A DNA stretch of 64,000 nucleotides. It comes from Anaerolineales bacterium (GTDB lineage Bacteria > Chloroflexota > Anaerolineae > Anaerolineales > UBA4823). A program made the translations under genes and the position numbers. This document shows, piece after piece, positions 18,853-28,042 of the stretch (positions within the stretch are counted from its first letter, which is position 1; each line of letters begins with the position of its first letter). The stretch lies in assembly GCA_016929095.1 (NCBI GenBank), contig JAFGJM010000038.1, positions 29,419 to 93,418 on the forward strand, given 5' to 3'. The notes beneath the pieces are model-generated. The model had not been told where the DNA came from. It did no database searches and was given only the letters and a program-made list of their open reading frames with translations.

Positions 18853-19172
18853 TGTATCGCTAATATCCTCAGGGAACATATCCGCGAGGTAGATTTGCCG
18901 GCGTGTCTGGGGGGGAGGAATTTGGCATTCTATTGCCGAATACAAAACTCTCCGATGCAGCCAAATTGGCTGAGCGATTAAGAAAAGCGGTGGAAGAAAA
19001 AACCTGCCTAATCGATCATAAACAGGTTTCACTCACCGCGAGTTTTGGTATTGCTGCTTATACACCGGACATGAAAGATCTGGATGATCTTTTCCGCGCC
19101 TCCGACACAGCGATGTACCAGGCGAAGAAAGAGGGGCGAAACCGGGTTGTTACAATTGAAAAAGTTGAGTAA
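18853..19172 (+). pseudogene. Decayed GGDEF (diguanylate cyclase) C-terminal fragment with frameshift
   Basis: The frame from about 18903 reads GGEEFGILLPNT ... DAAKLAERLRKAVEEK ... SLTASFGIA ... LFRASDTAMYQAKKEGRNRV, the second half of a GGDEF domain. Just upstream, in a different frame (18853-18909), the sequence reads CIANILREHIREVDLPACLG, which is exactly what precedes GGEEF in this family. The two frames join at a run of seven G (18909-18915). Adding one G would fuse them into one continuous GGDEF segment. The first half of the domain (substrate-binding part) and any sensory region are missing. This is a dead remnant; a sequencing error at the G-run would repair the frame but not the truncation. 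Confidence 0.85.
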
Positions 19173-19244
19173 GCATTACACACTTTACTGATACGCAGGA
19201 TCAAAATTAAGCAAGTTTCTCTCTCATGACTGCTGCCATGCGCG

Positions 19245-20183
19245 TTATAAAAAGAGCCTTTTTGCAACAAATACACTCAAATAAACAAAAACGCTTATCA
19301 TCGCTGCAACTTTCACCACACGCATTGCCCGCCCAATATCCGGCGCAGAAGGTAATTCAGAATCATTCCCTAAAGAATAATATCCCGGTTTCTCTAATAA
19401 TACTTGTAGGGCGCCCGCTGCCGCAGACATAGTCCAACCTGCATTGGGACTGCTGGTTCGATTATGCTGGCTGACCATCACACTCCAGGCAGCTTTCACA
19501 TCCATTCGCAGTAAGGCGGCAGAAACCGTGATGATCACTCCCGCCAGGCGTGCTGGCAACCAGTTTAATAAATCGTCCACCCTGGCAGCACACTTACCGA
19601 AATATTCGAATTGCGGGGTGTGATAACCTACCATTGCATCTGCCGTATTCACAAACCGGTAAAACCAAACGGCAGGTAAACCGCCAATCGAAAAAAACAG
19701 CAAGGGAGCAAAAAAACTATCCGTAAAATTTTCGGATAATGACTCGATCACAGCCGACGCCACCTGGGGCATGGTTAATTGACCGGTATCCCGGCTGACC
19801 AGATACCATCCCACCAGACGCCGCGCTTCAAGTATGTCCTCATTGATCAAGGCTTGTTGAACCTCCCTTCCCGCTCTTAATAAACCGCGACACGCAAACA
19901 TCGGTTTTAACAAAACGCCAATCAGAATACCGGAGAGGAAATCCGGGAAGCTTTGTATCCCATGACTTACGAATAGAAAGGGGATTGAAAATAACAATTC
20001 ACCGAGAAAGAGCATTCCGCTTCCGGTAAAGAATTGGAACATTGCGCTACCGCGATTGAGATGAACCGTCATCCAATGGATAAATCGTCCCATCCAGGCA
20101 ACCGGGTGAAACCGATTAGGTAATTCTCCAAATAGAACATCCAAAATAAGGGCGGTCAATAATGCAATCAATGCCGTGGTCAT
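19245..20183 (-). CDS. cbiB: Adenosylcobinamide-phosphate synthase (CbiB/CobD)
   Basis: An integral membrane enzyme that attaches aminopropanol (phosphate) to adenosylcobyric acid in cobalamin biosynthesis. Family motifs are LDVLFGELPNRFHPVAWMGRFI at the N-terminus, VIESLSENFTDSFFAPLLFF, FVNTADAMVGYHTPQFEYFGKCAARVDDLLNWLPARL and the C-terminal NAGWTMSAAAGALQVLLEKPG. About four to five transmembrane helices are expected. An ATG at 20183 with GGGGAA upstream is preferred over the TTG at 20186. No other cobalamin gene is in the window, so this gene is isolated from the rest of the pathway. A strong terminator lies 110 bases upstream, ending the catalase transcript. Confidence 0.9.
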   Translation of the reverse strand: MTTALIALLTALILDVLFGELPNRFHPVAWMGRFIHWMTVHLNRGSAMFQFFTGSGMLFLGELLFSIPFLFVSHGIQSFPDFLSGILIGVLLKPMFACRGLLRAGREVQQALINEDILEARRLVGWYLVSRDTGQLTMPQVASAVIESLSENFTDSFFAPLLFFSIGGLPAVWFYRFVNTADAMVGYHTPQFEYFGKCAARVDDLLNWLPARLAGVIITVSAALLRMDVKAAWSVMVSQHNRTSSPNAGWTMSAAAGALQVLLEKPGYYSLGNDSELPSAPDIGRAMRVVKVAAMISVFVYLSVFVAKRLFL

Positions 20184-20292
20184 CAATTCCCCATTTCGAT
20201 AATATTATTCAAGCCACCCATAAAACCCCGGTTCTCTGAAAATTGGAATCGCTGTAAGTAAAATGTATTTAGACGCGCTATCCATTTTAACC

Positions 20293-20329
20293 AAAAAAGG
20301 GCTTTCCCGTAATTCGAGAAAGCCCTTTT
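20293..20329. terminator. Rho-independent terminator after katA
   Basis: A perfect 12-bp inverted repeat, AAAAGGGCTTTC (20295-20306) and GAAAGCCCTTTT (20318-20329), with an 11-base loop. It is flanked by an A-run that becomes a U-run on the minus strand. It lies 12 bases past the catalase stop and shields cbiB from catalase transcription. Confidence 0.9.
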
Positions 20330-20341
20330 GTTTCTTGAACT

Positions 20342-21802
20342 TTATTTCGGCACATTATCCAGCGGAATACCCAATGCAATAGCCACACCCTTGCCATAAG
20401 CCGGGTCAGCCTTTAAGCAATGGCTGATATGCTTGATTTTGATCTCTTGGGGTATATCCCCCATATGGCGGGCAGTGTTTTCGAAAAGTACCTGCTGTTG
20501 AGCCGGGCTCATCAGACGGAAAAGCATGCCAGGCTGGCTGTAGTAATCGTCATCGTCCTCACGGAAGTCCCAGTGGTCGGCATCACCTTCCAATGCCAGG
20601 GGAGGTTCTGCAAATTCGGGCTGCTCCTGCCATTCGCCGTAGCTGTTAGGCTCATAGCCTAATGTGGCGCCAAAATTGCCGTCCACCCGCATTTGCCCAT
20701 CGCGATGATAGCTATGGGCGGCATTGCGCGGCGCATTAACCGGGATGGAATGGTGATTAACTCCCAGGCGATAGCGCTGTGCGTCGCCGTATGAAAAGAG
20801 CCGTCCCTGCAGCATTTTATCCGGCGAAAAACCAATCCCGGGGACCACATTCGCGGGGTTGAAAGCGGATTGTTCCACATCGGCGAAATAGTTATCGGGA
20901 TTGCGGTTGAGTTCCATCACCCCCACCTCGATCAATGGAAAATCCTTATGGAACCATACCTTGGTGAGATCGAAAGGATTGTAAGGCATTTTCTTAGCTT
21001 GCGCTTCAGTCATGACCTGGATAAAAAGCGTCCAACGCGGGAAGTCGCCGCGGTCAATCGCTTCTAAAAGGTCGCGTTGGTGACTCTCTCGGTCCTTCCC
21101 CACCAATGCTTCTGCCTCGGCGTCCGTCAGATTTTTAATGCCTTGTTGGCAAACCCAATGGAATTTGACCCAATGGCGCACGCCCTTGGCATTGATCATA
21201 CTAAAAGTGTGACTGCCAAATCCGTGCATATGCCGGTAGGAGATAGGAATACCGCGGTCGCTCATGGTAATGGTCACCTGATGCAGCGCTTCTGGGAGAG
21301 AAGTCCAAAAATCCCAGTTGTTATGCGCACTGCGCAGGTTGGTGTGCGGATCGCGTTTAACCACGTGGTTCAGATCGGGGAATTTAAGCGGGTCTCTCAA
21401 GAAAAAGACGGGGGTATTATTCCCCACCAGATCCCAGTTGCCTTCCTCCGTGTAAAACTTGACGGCAAAACCGCGGATGTCACGTTCGGCGTCTGCCGCG
21501 CCGCGCTCCCCGGCGACCGTTGAGAAGCGCACAAATAATTCGGTTTTTTTGCCAATCTCAGAAAATATTTTCGCTCTGGTGTATTTGGTGATATCGTGGG
21601 TGACAGTAAAGGTACCAAATGCCCCAGACCCCTTGGCATGCATACGCCGCTCCGGAATCACTTCCCGATCAAAGTGAGCCAGCTTTTCAAGGTACCAGAC
21701 ATCTTGCAGTAATTGAGGGCCGCGTTTGCCGGCAGTAAGTATGTTCTGATTGTCGGGCACTGGCGCCCCTGCTACAGTGGTCAACTTTTTTTTAGCTTTC
21801 AT
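20342..21802 (-). CDS. katA: Monofunctional heme catalase
   Basis: Converts hydrogen peroxide to water and oxygen. The 486-residue length is typical of small-subunit clade 3 catalases. Catalytic His is in [18 protein letters not shown] (about residue 55), the distal Asn is in [20 protein letters not shown], and the proximal heme-ligand Tyr is in [20 protein letters not shown]-binding-type residues are expected in [13 protein letters not shown]. No signal peptide, so cytoplasmic. The ATG follows AGGAAAGGAAGAGG. The upstream region holds two Fur/PerR-like boxes and the PerR-like regulator gene lies 92 bases upstream on the same strand, so peroxide-inducible expression is likely. A strong terminator follows. 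Confidence 0.95.
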   Translation of the reverse strand: MKAKKKLTTVAGAPVPDNQNILTAGKRGPQLLQDVWYLEKLAHFDREVIPERRMHAKGSGAFGTFTVTHDITKYTRAKIFSEIGKKTELFVRFSTVAGERGAADAERDIRGFAVKFYTEEGNWDLVGNNTPVFFLRDPLKFPDLNHVVKRDPHTNLRSAHNNWDFWTSLPEALHQVTITMSDRGIPISYRHMHGFGSHTFSMINAKGVRHWVKFHWVCQQGIKNLTDAEAEALVGKDRESHQRDLLEAIDRGDFPRWTLFIQVMTEAQAKKMPYNPFDLTKVWFHKDFPLIEVGVMELNRNPDNYFADVEQSAFNPANVVPGIGFSPDKMLQGRLFSYGDAQRYRLGVNHHSIPVNAPRNAAHSYHRDGQMRVDGNFGATLGYEPNSYGEWQEQPEFAEPPLALEGDADHWDFREDDDDYYSQPGMLFRLMSPAQQQVLFENTARHMGDIPQEIKIKHISHCLKADPAYGKGVAIALGIPLDNVPK

Positions 21803-21842
21803 TAGCCTCTTCCTTTCCTGGATATACCTGTTTTTTGATCAC

Positions 21843-21872
21843 AAGAATTATTCTTTATAGAGAATGATTATC
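21843..21872 (-). promoter_or_regulatory. Two Fur/PerR-type boxes in the katA promoter region
   Basis: Plus-strand AAGAATTATTCTT (21843-21855) is a perfect 6-1-6 palindrome. GAGAATGATTATC (21860-21872) is a 6-1-6 palindrome with one mismatch and matches the box at the regulator's own start. On the minus strand TTGCAA and TATAAA lie in and around these boxes, so bound regulator would cover the promoter. Confidence 0.7.
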
Positions 21873-21894
21873 GTTTGCAAGAAAAAAAATACCC

Positions 21895-22353
21895 CTAACT
21901 CACTTTTTGCTGACATTCCTCACACAAGCCGTAAAACACAAGCTGGTGACGTGAAACCTGAAAGTTGCATTTTTCTTCGATCTCCTGATTTAAATTCTGG
22001 ATACCGGAAATGATATCGCCGTCGAAAATTCTGTTGCAATGGGTGCATATCAAATGCGGGTGGGAATAAGGTTTATTTCCATCATAATGGCTGTCGTTAT
22101 GAAGATCGATTTCTAACACTTCACCTTCATCCTTCAACAAAGCAAGTGTTTTGTAAATCGTTGCCAGGCTGATGGTAGGAAATTGCCGGCGTAAAGCTTC
22201 ATACAATTGAGTAGCGTTGGGGTGTCCTTCAGAAGCTGCCAATAATCGTATCAGCGCCAGGCGGTGAGATGTGATCCGACCGCCGCTTTCCCGGATCTTT
22301 GTCAGCATTTTTTTATATCGAAATTCTGGGTCAATTTTATTATTGATAATCAT
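21895..22353 (-). CDS. Fur-family regulator, PerR-like
   Basis: A 152-residue metal-dependent repressor. The winged-helix N-terminal part (RITSHRLALIRLLAASEGHPNATQLYEALRRQFPTISLATIYKTLALL) is followed by the dimerisation and metal domain. Two CxxC pairs (ICTHCNRIF and GLCEECQQK) form the structural zinc site. The regulatory site is suggested by the HYDGNKPYSHPHLIC segment and the Asp of IFDGD, which fits PerR-type better than Fur-type spacing. The adjacent catalase and shared boxes support a peroxide-sensing role. The start at 22353 is uncertain: the ATG lies inside a perfect box, and ATG 22308 (MLTKIRESGG) is an alternative. Zinc or iron sensing cannot be excluded. Confidence 0.85.
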   Translation of the reverse strand: MIINNKIDPEFRYKKMLTKIRESGGRITSHRLALIRLLAASEGHPNATQLYEALRRQFPTISLATIYKTLALLKDEGEVLEIDLHNDSHYDGNKPYSHPHLICTHCNRIFDGDIISGIQNLNQEIEEKCNFQVSRHQLVFYGLCEECQQKVS

Positions 22354-22357
22354 TATC
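22345..22357 (-). promoter_or_regulatory. Fur/PerR box overlapping the regulator's start codon
   Basis: GATAATCATTATC is a perfect 6-1-6 palindrome that includes the ATG at 22351-22353. It matches the Fur/PerR box type seen ahead of katA, so the regulator probably controls itself. The position also hints that the true start codon may be further downstream. Confidence 0.7.
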
Positions 22358-22501
22358 TACAACTAACGATTATTATATAATTAAACTGATCAAGAATCAA
22401 GAGGCAATCTGAAATAATCCCACAATTATGCAAGGTTATCTTTACAACCCCATTTTAATTAGATAGTATAATCTTAAATATTCGAGACAATCTAACTGTT
22501 A

Positions 22502-25500
22502 GTGAAATCTCTCAATCGGCAAAAATATCAATTTCACGCCAATAGCGGTATGCAGCGGAAAATCCTTTCTCTTATTTTGATATGCGTAAGTTTCAGTCTC
22601 TCAGGCTGGATACAAATCCCCAATAAACGCGCCATCCGCGTGGGGGTCTATGAAAACGCCCCCAAGATTTTCACCGCCGATGACGGTTCTATCACAGGTT
22701 TCTGGCCAGACTTGATCCGTGAAATGGCCAAACAAGAAGACTGGGAAATCATTTGGGTGACTGGCACATGGGAAGAATGTCTTGCCAGACTAGAAAATAA
22801 CGAAATCGATATGTTGCCGGATGTGGGTTGGACGGAAGAGCGCGCTGCCAAATATTCATTTTCCAACGAAACTGTATTGGTAAGCTGGGCGAGAGTATAT
22901 GTCCCCAAAGGTTCAGATATCGAAACCATCCTTGATCTGGAGGGTAAAAAAGTTGCCGGCTTAGCAGGAAGCTTGAATTTCGATGGTCCGGAGGGCATCA
23001 AACAACTCAGCCAAAAATTCGATGTCCAAAGTACATTCATAGCAAAAAGCAGTTATCAGGAAGTATTCCAGGCATTAGAACTGAAAGAAGTGGACGCCGG
23101 TGTTACCAATAAAGATTTTGGTGACCTGAACGAGCAAAATTATGACATCGAAAGAACCCCCATCGTCATCCAACCCACCCGTCTCCAATTTGCTTTTACC
23201 AAAGGCGCCGAATTATCACCCTATCTTATTAAATCCATTGATACAAACGTGAAAGCGCTGAAATCCGATCCGGATTCAATGTATTATAAAGCTCAGGATC
23301 ATTATCTTGGCGGAAGTTCGGTTACGGGGCTTATTGAAATTATTCCCCCCTGGATGAACAATTTATTACTGGCTGGAGGCGGGATTATCCTCTTTCTGCT
23401 GGCGGTAAGCGTCACATCCGGGATACAGGTGCGGCGTCAAACTGCAAAATTAAGCGCTAGCGAAACCCGCCATCGCGCCTTACTCGAGAATATCCCCGAC
23501 ATGATTTTTCGCGTAAGCGGGGAGGGGCAATTTCTGGATTATCACTCGACGGTTGAGAATAGTCTTTATATAAAACCACAAGATTTTTTAGGGAAAACTG
23601 TAAGCGATATTCTTCCTCCCGATCTGGCGCAATCTATGATGGAAAAAGCAAGACTGGCGCTCGAAAGCGGCGAAATTCAATTATTTGAATATCAATTAAC
23701 GCTCGATGATGGCATTCACGATTTTGAAGCGCGTTATACAGCCAGCGGGAAGGATGAAGTGATCGCCATTATTCGTGATATTTCAGCCCGCAAAAAAGCT
23801 GAAAAGGATTTGCGCGAAAGCCAGCAGCGCTACCAAACCCTGGCGTTAGCCTCTCCGGTGGGCATTTTTCATGCAGACAATTCCGGTAAAACCACTTACG
23901 TAAACCCAACCTGGTGTCAGATGGCCGGGATTTCAGCCGATGAGGCCCTGGGGTTGGGTTGGCTCAAAGCGGTTCATCCTGAAGATAGAGCCATGATAGA
24001 AACAAATTGGATTAAAAACACCCAGGCGCAAAGTCCATCCGGCGCAGACTATCGCTTTATCCACCCGGATGGATCAATTGTTTGGGTAGTAGGGCAGGCA
24101 GTCCCGGAGAAAAATGCTGAGGGTGAAGTCATTGGTTATGTTGGCACGATCACAGATATTACCGAACGCAAACAAACCGAGAAGGCGTTGCAGCGGGCGA
24201 TAGTGTCGGAACGTGCAGCATTAGCAGAAACCAAAACAATTCATTCCGCCAACCTTGCACTATCCCATTCGCTGGATTTGGATGAGATCCTGGAATTACT
24301 GCTCGACCATTTGAGCCAGATTGTCCCCTACGATCATGCTGCCGTTATGCTGCTGGATAATAACAACCAGTTGACCGTATACGCCATGCGCGGTTATACA
24401 ATCCGCAGTGACACTTTACCAATCGGCAATCTGCGCTTCGATGCATCCATAAACCCGGTCGTTGAGTCGGTTATCGAAAATTCACGCTGCCTTTCCGTGG
24501 ATGACACCCGCCAATACCCCGATTGGAAATATCCCTTTGGAATTCCGTCGGGAATTAGCTGGATGGGCGTACCGTTAATAGCCGGCGGGCAGGTACTTGG
24601 GCTGTATTCACTCAATAAAACATCCCCTGGATTTTTCACGAAAGAATACCAGGAATTGGCGGAAACGATTGCCGCCCAGGCTGCCATTGCCATCCAGAAC
24701 GCCAAATTACACAAAGAACTTCAGGCTTATGCTTCCGATTTGGAACAGCGCGTTTCCGACCGCACGGCAGAGCTGGCAAAGCGCGTCTCAGAAGTGGAAA
24801 ATCTCAACACCAGCATGGTTAAATTGATGGAAGATTTGCAATCAGCTCTGGAAAAGGCAGAAAGCGCCGACCGGCTAAAATCAGCCTTTTTAGCAACCAT
24901 GTCACATGAATTACGCACTCCGCTGAATTCCATCATCGGTTTTTCCGGTATATTATTGCAAAAAATGGTCGGTCCGCTGAGCGACGAACAAGAGAAACAA
25001 CTGAAAATGGTACAGGATAGCGCCCGCCACCTGCTTGAATTGATAAACGATGTGCTCGATATTTCCAAAATCGAAGCCGATCAATTGGTAATAAGCTGCG
25101 AACCATTTGACATGCAAACAGCCATCCAAAAAAGTATAGATAAAATCAGACCAATGGCAGAGAAGAAAGGTTTGGCTTTTACCAGTGATATTTCCCCGCA
25201 AATTGGTGAAATTTCAGCCGACCGCCGCAGGGTGGAACAAATCTTGCTTAACCTGCTTAATAACGCCGTTAAGTTCACCGAGCAAGGCGAAGTTCACCTC
25301 GAATGTCAAATAGAAAACGATCGCGTTGTGACTCGTGTGAAGGATACCGGCATTGGCATCAAAGCGGAAGATTTTTCGACTCTGTTCAAACCTTTCAGGC
25401 AGATCAACACCGGAATTTCGCGCCAATATGAGGGCACCGGTTTGGGTTTATCCATTTGTAAACGCCTGGTCGAATTAATGGGCGGAGAAATCTGGGCCGA

Positions 25501-25549
25501 AAGCGAGCCGGGCATCGGAAGTACTTTTACATTTACATTACCCGTATAA
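22502..25549 (+). CDS. Sensor histidine kinase with periplasmic solute-binding domain (SBP3-PAS-PAS-GAF-HisKA-HATPase)
   Basis: A 1015-residue membrane kinase. An N-terminal hydrophobic helix (about 19-36) leads to a periplasmic family 3 solute-binding domain (about 42-270; RVGVYENAPKIFTADDGSITG, LPDVGWTEERAAKYSFSNE). A single transmembrane helix (about 283-305) follows, then two PAS domains (about 320-430 and 440-565), a GAF domain (about 590-745), a coiled coil, HisKA with phospho-acceptor His in ATMSHELRTPLNSIIGF (about 803), and HATPase with N, G1 and G2 boxes (NLLNNAVKFTE, VKDTGIGIKAE, EGTGLGLSICKRL). It likely senses an amino-acid-like or polar ligand outside. A GTG start at 22502 is used; ATG 22550 is possible, and neither has a good Shine-Dalgarno. 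Two response regulator genes follow directly. Confidence 0.9.
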   Translation: MKSLNRQKYQFHANSGMQRKILSLILICVSFSLSGWIQIPNKRAIRVGVYENAPKIFTADDGSITGFWPDLIREMAKQEDWEIIWVTGTWEECLARLENNEIDMLPDVGWTEERAAKYSFSNETVLVSWARVYVPKGSDIETILDLEGKKVAGLAGSLNFDGPEGIKQLSQKFDVQSTFIAKSSYQEVFQALELKEVDAGVTNKDFGDLNEQNYDIERTPIVIQPTRLQFAFTKGAELSPYLIKSIDTNVKALKSDPDSMYYKAQDHYLGGSSVTGLIEIIPPWMNNLLLAGGGIILFLLAVSVTSGIQVRRQTAKLSASETRHRALLENIPDMIFRVSGEGQFLDYHSTVENSLYIKPQDFLGKTVSDILPPDLAQSMMEKARLALESGEIQLFEYQLTLDDGIHDFEARYTASGKDEVIAIIRDISARKKAEKDLRESQQRYQTLALASPVGIFHADNSGKTTYVNPTWCQMAGISADEALGLGWLKAVHPEDRAMIETNWIKNTQAQSPSGADYRFIHPDGSIVWVVGQAVPEKNAEGEVIGYVGTITDITERKQTEKALQRAIVSERAALAETKTIHSANLALSHSLDLDEILELLLDHLSQIVPYDHAAVMLLDNNNQLTVYAMRGYTIRSDTLPIGNLRFDASINPVVESVIENSRCLSVDDTRQYPDWKYPFGIPSGISWMGVPLIAGGQVLGLYSLNKTSPGFFTKEYQELAETIAAQAAIAIQNAKLHKELQAYASDLEQRVSDRTAELAKRVSEVENLNTSMVKLMEDLQSALEKAESADRLKSAFLATMSHELRTPLNSIIGFSGILLQKMVGPLSDEQEKQLKMVQDSARHLLELINDVLDISKIEADQLVISCEPFDMQTAIQKSIDKIRPMAEKKGLAFTSDISPQIGEISADRRRVEQILLNLLNNAVKFTEQGEVHLECQIENDRVVTRVKDTGIGIKAEDFSTLFKPFRQINTGISRQYEGTGLGLSICKRLVELMGGEIWAESEPGIGSTFTFTLPV

Positions 25550-25560
25550 ATGAGTTAACC

Positions 25561-25923
25561 ATGAAAACGAAAATTCTTGTCATTGAAGATAACGAACAAA
25601 ACATGTATTTGACCACCTTTATTCTTGAAAAGCACGATTTTCAGGTAATACAAGCACGCAATGGCGTCGATGGCATTTCGCTGGCAAGCCAGCATATCCC
25701 TCATTTGATCTTGTTGGATATTCAACTTCCGGTTATGGATGGATATGCCGTGGCAAGTGAATTACGAAAAAACCCGGCGTTAACCGATGTCCCTATTGTC
25801 GCAGTTACATCCTACGCCATGCCCGGAGACCGTGAACGTGCGATGGAAGCCGGATGCACCGGTTATATCGAAAAGCCGATCAATCCGGAAACATTCGTAA
25901 CTGAAATCAAACAATTTCTGTAA
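25561..25923 (+). CDS. Single-domain response regulator (receiver only)
   Basis: A 120-residue CheY-like receiver with no output domain. The acidic pocket is VIEDNEQN near the N-terminus, the phospho-acceptor Asp is in LILLDIQLPVMDG (about residue 53), the Thr/Ser switch is in VAVTSYAMPGDRERA, and the conserved Lys is in GYIEKPINPETF. This sequence type resembles the DivK/PleD-receiver group. It starts 11 bases after the kinase stop and ends 23 bases before the next regulator. It probably relays phosphate between kinase and HD-GYP protein or acts as a phosphate sink. Confidence 0.93.
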   Translation: MKTKILVIEDNEQNMYLTTFILEKHDFQVIQARNGVDGISLASQHIPHLILLDIQLPVMDGYAVASELRKNPALTDVPIVAVTSYAMPGDRERAMEAGCTGYIEKPINPETFVTEIKQFL

Positions 25924-25946
25924 ACAAAAACGCCGGGGAGAACACC

Positions 25947-28034
25947 ATGAAAAAAATCCTGATCGTAGACGATAACCCACAAAACCTGTACCTGCTGGAA
26001 ATTCTATTAAAAACCCACGGGTACGAAGTAGAACAGGCAACCAATGGTATTGAAGCGCTGGAAATTGCCCGCGCAAATCCTCCAAACATCATAATTTCCG
26101 ATATCCTGATGCCCGGCATGGATGGATTTAGCCTGTGCCGCTCCTGGAAAACCGATGAACGGCTCAAAAATATCCCGTTTGTTGTATATACCGCCACCTA
26201 TACCGATCCTAAAGATGAGAAATTCGCTCTCAGCCTGGGTGCAGAGCGCTTCATTGTAAAACCCATGGAACCAGATGAATTCATCATGGTTATTCGAGAA
26301 ATAATCCAGGAGCATGAAGTCGGAGGCTATACCGCTTCACAAGGATCGATTGAAAAAGAAGACGAATACTACAAAGAATACAGCGAAACTCTTATCCGCA
26401 AGCTGGAAAATAAAATGATCCAGACGCAGGAGATCAATAAACGCCTGGCTTCTCTTTACCAGGCCAGTTGCGACCTGACCTCCATCCAGGATCTATCCGA
26501 CATTATCCATCATGTTTTACGCGCTCTAGTAGATACAGCCGGTTACCAACAAGCCGATTACTTCCAATTTGATTTAAAACAAAAAAAGTTATCCTTGCTG
26601 GATGCTATAGGATTTCCTGAAGAAACAATTAAAATCTATAAAGAAAAGTTAAATATAAAGCTAGGGCAAGAGCAAGGATTAGTTGGGTTGACAGCCCAAG
26701 AAGGGCGTATCATCAACGTCCCTGATATTTCGAAAGAACCGCGTTGGGTTATGACCGATCCCGCCATCCAATCGGCTTTATCGATACCGGTCATATATGA
26801 ACGGCAGTTATTTGGGGTCATCTTATTATGCAGCGCCGAGAAAAATGCTTTCACTCCAGAAGATGAGCGCAACATCTCTACCCTTGCCAATAGTCTAGCA
26901 ATTGCTATTGAAAATGAGAATAATCGTGAGCGAGTCCAAAAACAACTCCAGCATTTATCTGCGTTGCATAACATCGATTTAGCGATCAAAGGCAGTACCG
27001 ATTTAAACGCCGTTCTAAATATTTTCCTCGACCATCTCACAAAACAATTGAACATCGACGCAGCGGATGTACTGCTCTATAACTCTACAGTATTAACTTA
27101 CGAATTAGCCGCCCGGCGCGGTTTCAACACACGCGCAATCGACAACCAGGAACTGCGGCGCGAAAAAAGCCCGGCAGAGAGAGTGATCATTGATCGGCGC
27201 ACCATTCATTTATCTCAATTTGCGAATATTGAGAATTCGCCGCTATTCACCGCACTATGTAAAGCAGAAGGCTTCTCCGACTACTTCGGTACGCCTTTGA
27301 TCGTTAAAGGTGAGGTAAAAGGGGTATTGGAAGCTTTTCATCGCACACCATTCGACCCCGATGCGGAATGGATAGAATTCTTCGAAACCCTGGCAGGTCA
27401 GGCTGCTATTGCGATAGACAATGCCGAGATGTTTGATGGTTTATTGCGCTCAAATATCGAATTGAGATTGGCTTATGATGCGACCATCGAAGGGTGGTCG
27501 CGGGTGGTGAATCTGCGCCTCCATGAAACCGAAAGCCGCGCCCAAGAAATGGTAGAACTCACGGTGCAACTCGCCCGCAGCATGGGAATTAACGATGCCG
27601 AGTTAGTGCATATTCAACGCGGCGTTTTGCTGCATGATCTTGGAATGATCGGTGTTCCGGATGCCGTTTTATTTAAAGCTGAAGCGCTTACGGAGGGTGA
27701 ATGGGTTGAAATGCGAAAACACCCGCTATATGCATTTGAGATGTTGTCGCCCATTAAATATCTTCAAAAAGCTCTGGATATCCCTTATTGCCACCATGAA
27801 AAATGGGACGGCACGGGTTATCCACGCGGCTTGAAAGGTGAGCGTATCCCCCTTGTGGCGCGCATCTTTGCGATCGTGGATGTATGGGATGCCCTGCGTT
27901 CAAACCGCCCATTCCGTAAAGCCTGGCATGAGGATAAAGCGCTGGAATATATCCGGGAACAATCCGGAAAACACTTTGATCCCGCGGTTGTCAGGGCATT
28001 TCTAAATCTATTGACGAAAAAAGAAATCCAATAA
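25947..28034 (+). CDS. Response regulator REC-GAF-GAF-HD-GYP, cyclic di-GMP phosphodiesterase type
   Basis: A 695-residue protein. Receiver at 1-120 (phospho-Asp in IIISDILMPGMDG), two GAF domains (about 175-325 and 340-500), and a C-terminal HD-GYP domain (about 510-690). The HD-GYP part has HDLGMIGVPD, HHEKWDGTGYPRGL and FAIVDVWDALRS. The usual HDxGK motif has Met in place of Lys (codon ATG at 27646-27648, one base from AAG), while the His/Asp ligands and the GYP triad are intact. The expected reaction is hydrolysis of cyclic di-GMP; the missing Lys could lower or alter activity. It ends nine bases short of the convergent thrS stop. Operon partner of the solute-binding kinase. Confidence 0.9.
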   Translation: MKKILIVDDNPQNLYLLEILLKTHGYEVEQATNGIEALEIARANPPNIIISDILMPGMDGFSLCRSWKTDERLKNIPFVVYTATYTDPKDEKFALSLGAERFIVKPMEPDEFIMVIREIIQEHEVGGYTASQGSIEKEDEYYKEYSETLIRKLENKMIQTQEINKRLASLYQASCDLTSIQDLSDIIHHVLRALVDTAGYQQADYFQFDLKQKKLSLLDAIGFPEETIKIYKEKLNIKLGQEQGLVGLTAQEGRIINVPDISKEPRWVMTDPAIQSALSIPVIYERQLFGVILLCSAEKNAFTPEDERNISTLANSLAIAIENENNRERVQKQLQHLSALHNIDLAIKGSTDLNAVLNIFLDHLTKQLNIDAADVLLYNSTVLTYELAARRGFNTRAIDNQELRREKSPAERVIIDRRTIHLSQFANIENSPLFTALCKAEGFSDYFGTPLIVKGEVKGVLEAFHRTPFDPDAEWIEFFETLAGQAAIAIDNAEMFDGLLRSNIELRLAYDATIEGWSRVVNLRLHETESRAQEMVELTVQLARSMGINDAELVHIQRGVLLHDLGMIGVPDAVLFKAEALTEGEWVEMRKHPLYAFEMLSPIKYLQKALDIPYCHHEKWDGTGYPRGLKGERIPLVARIFAIVDVWDALRSNRPFRKAWHEDKALEYIREQSGKHFDPAVVRAFLNLLTKKEIQ

Positions 28035-28042
28035 CCGGATGG

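Noticed and set aside
19226..19432. Plus-strand ORF over the 3' end of cbiB
   Set aside because: Antisense to clear CbiB sequence with no motif of its own.
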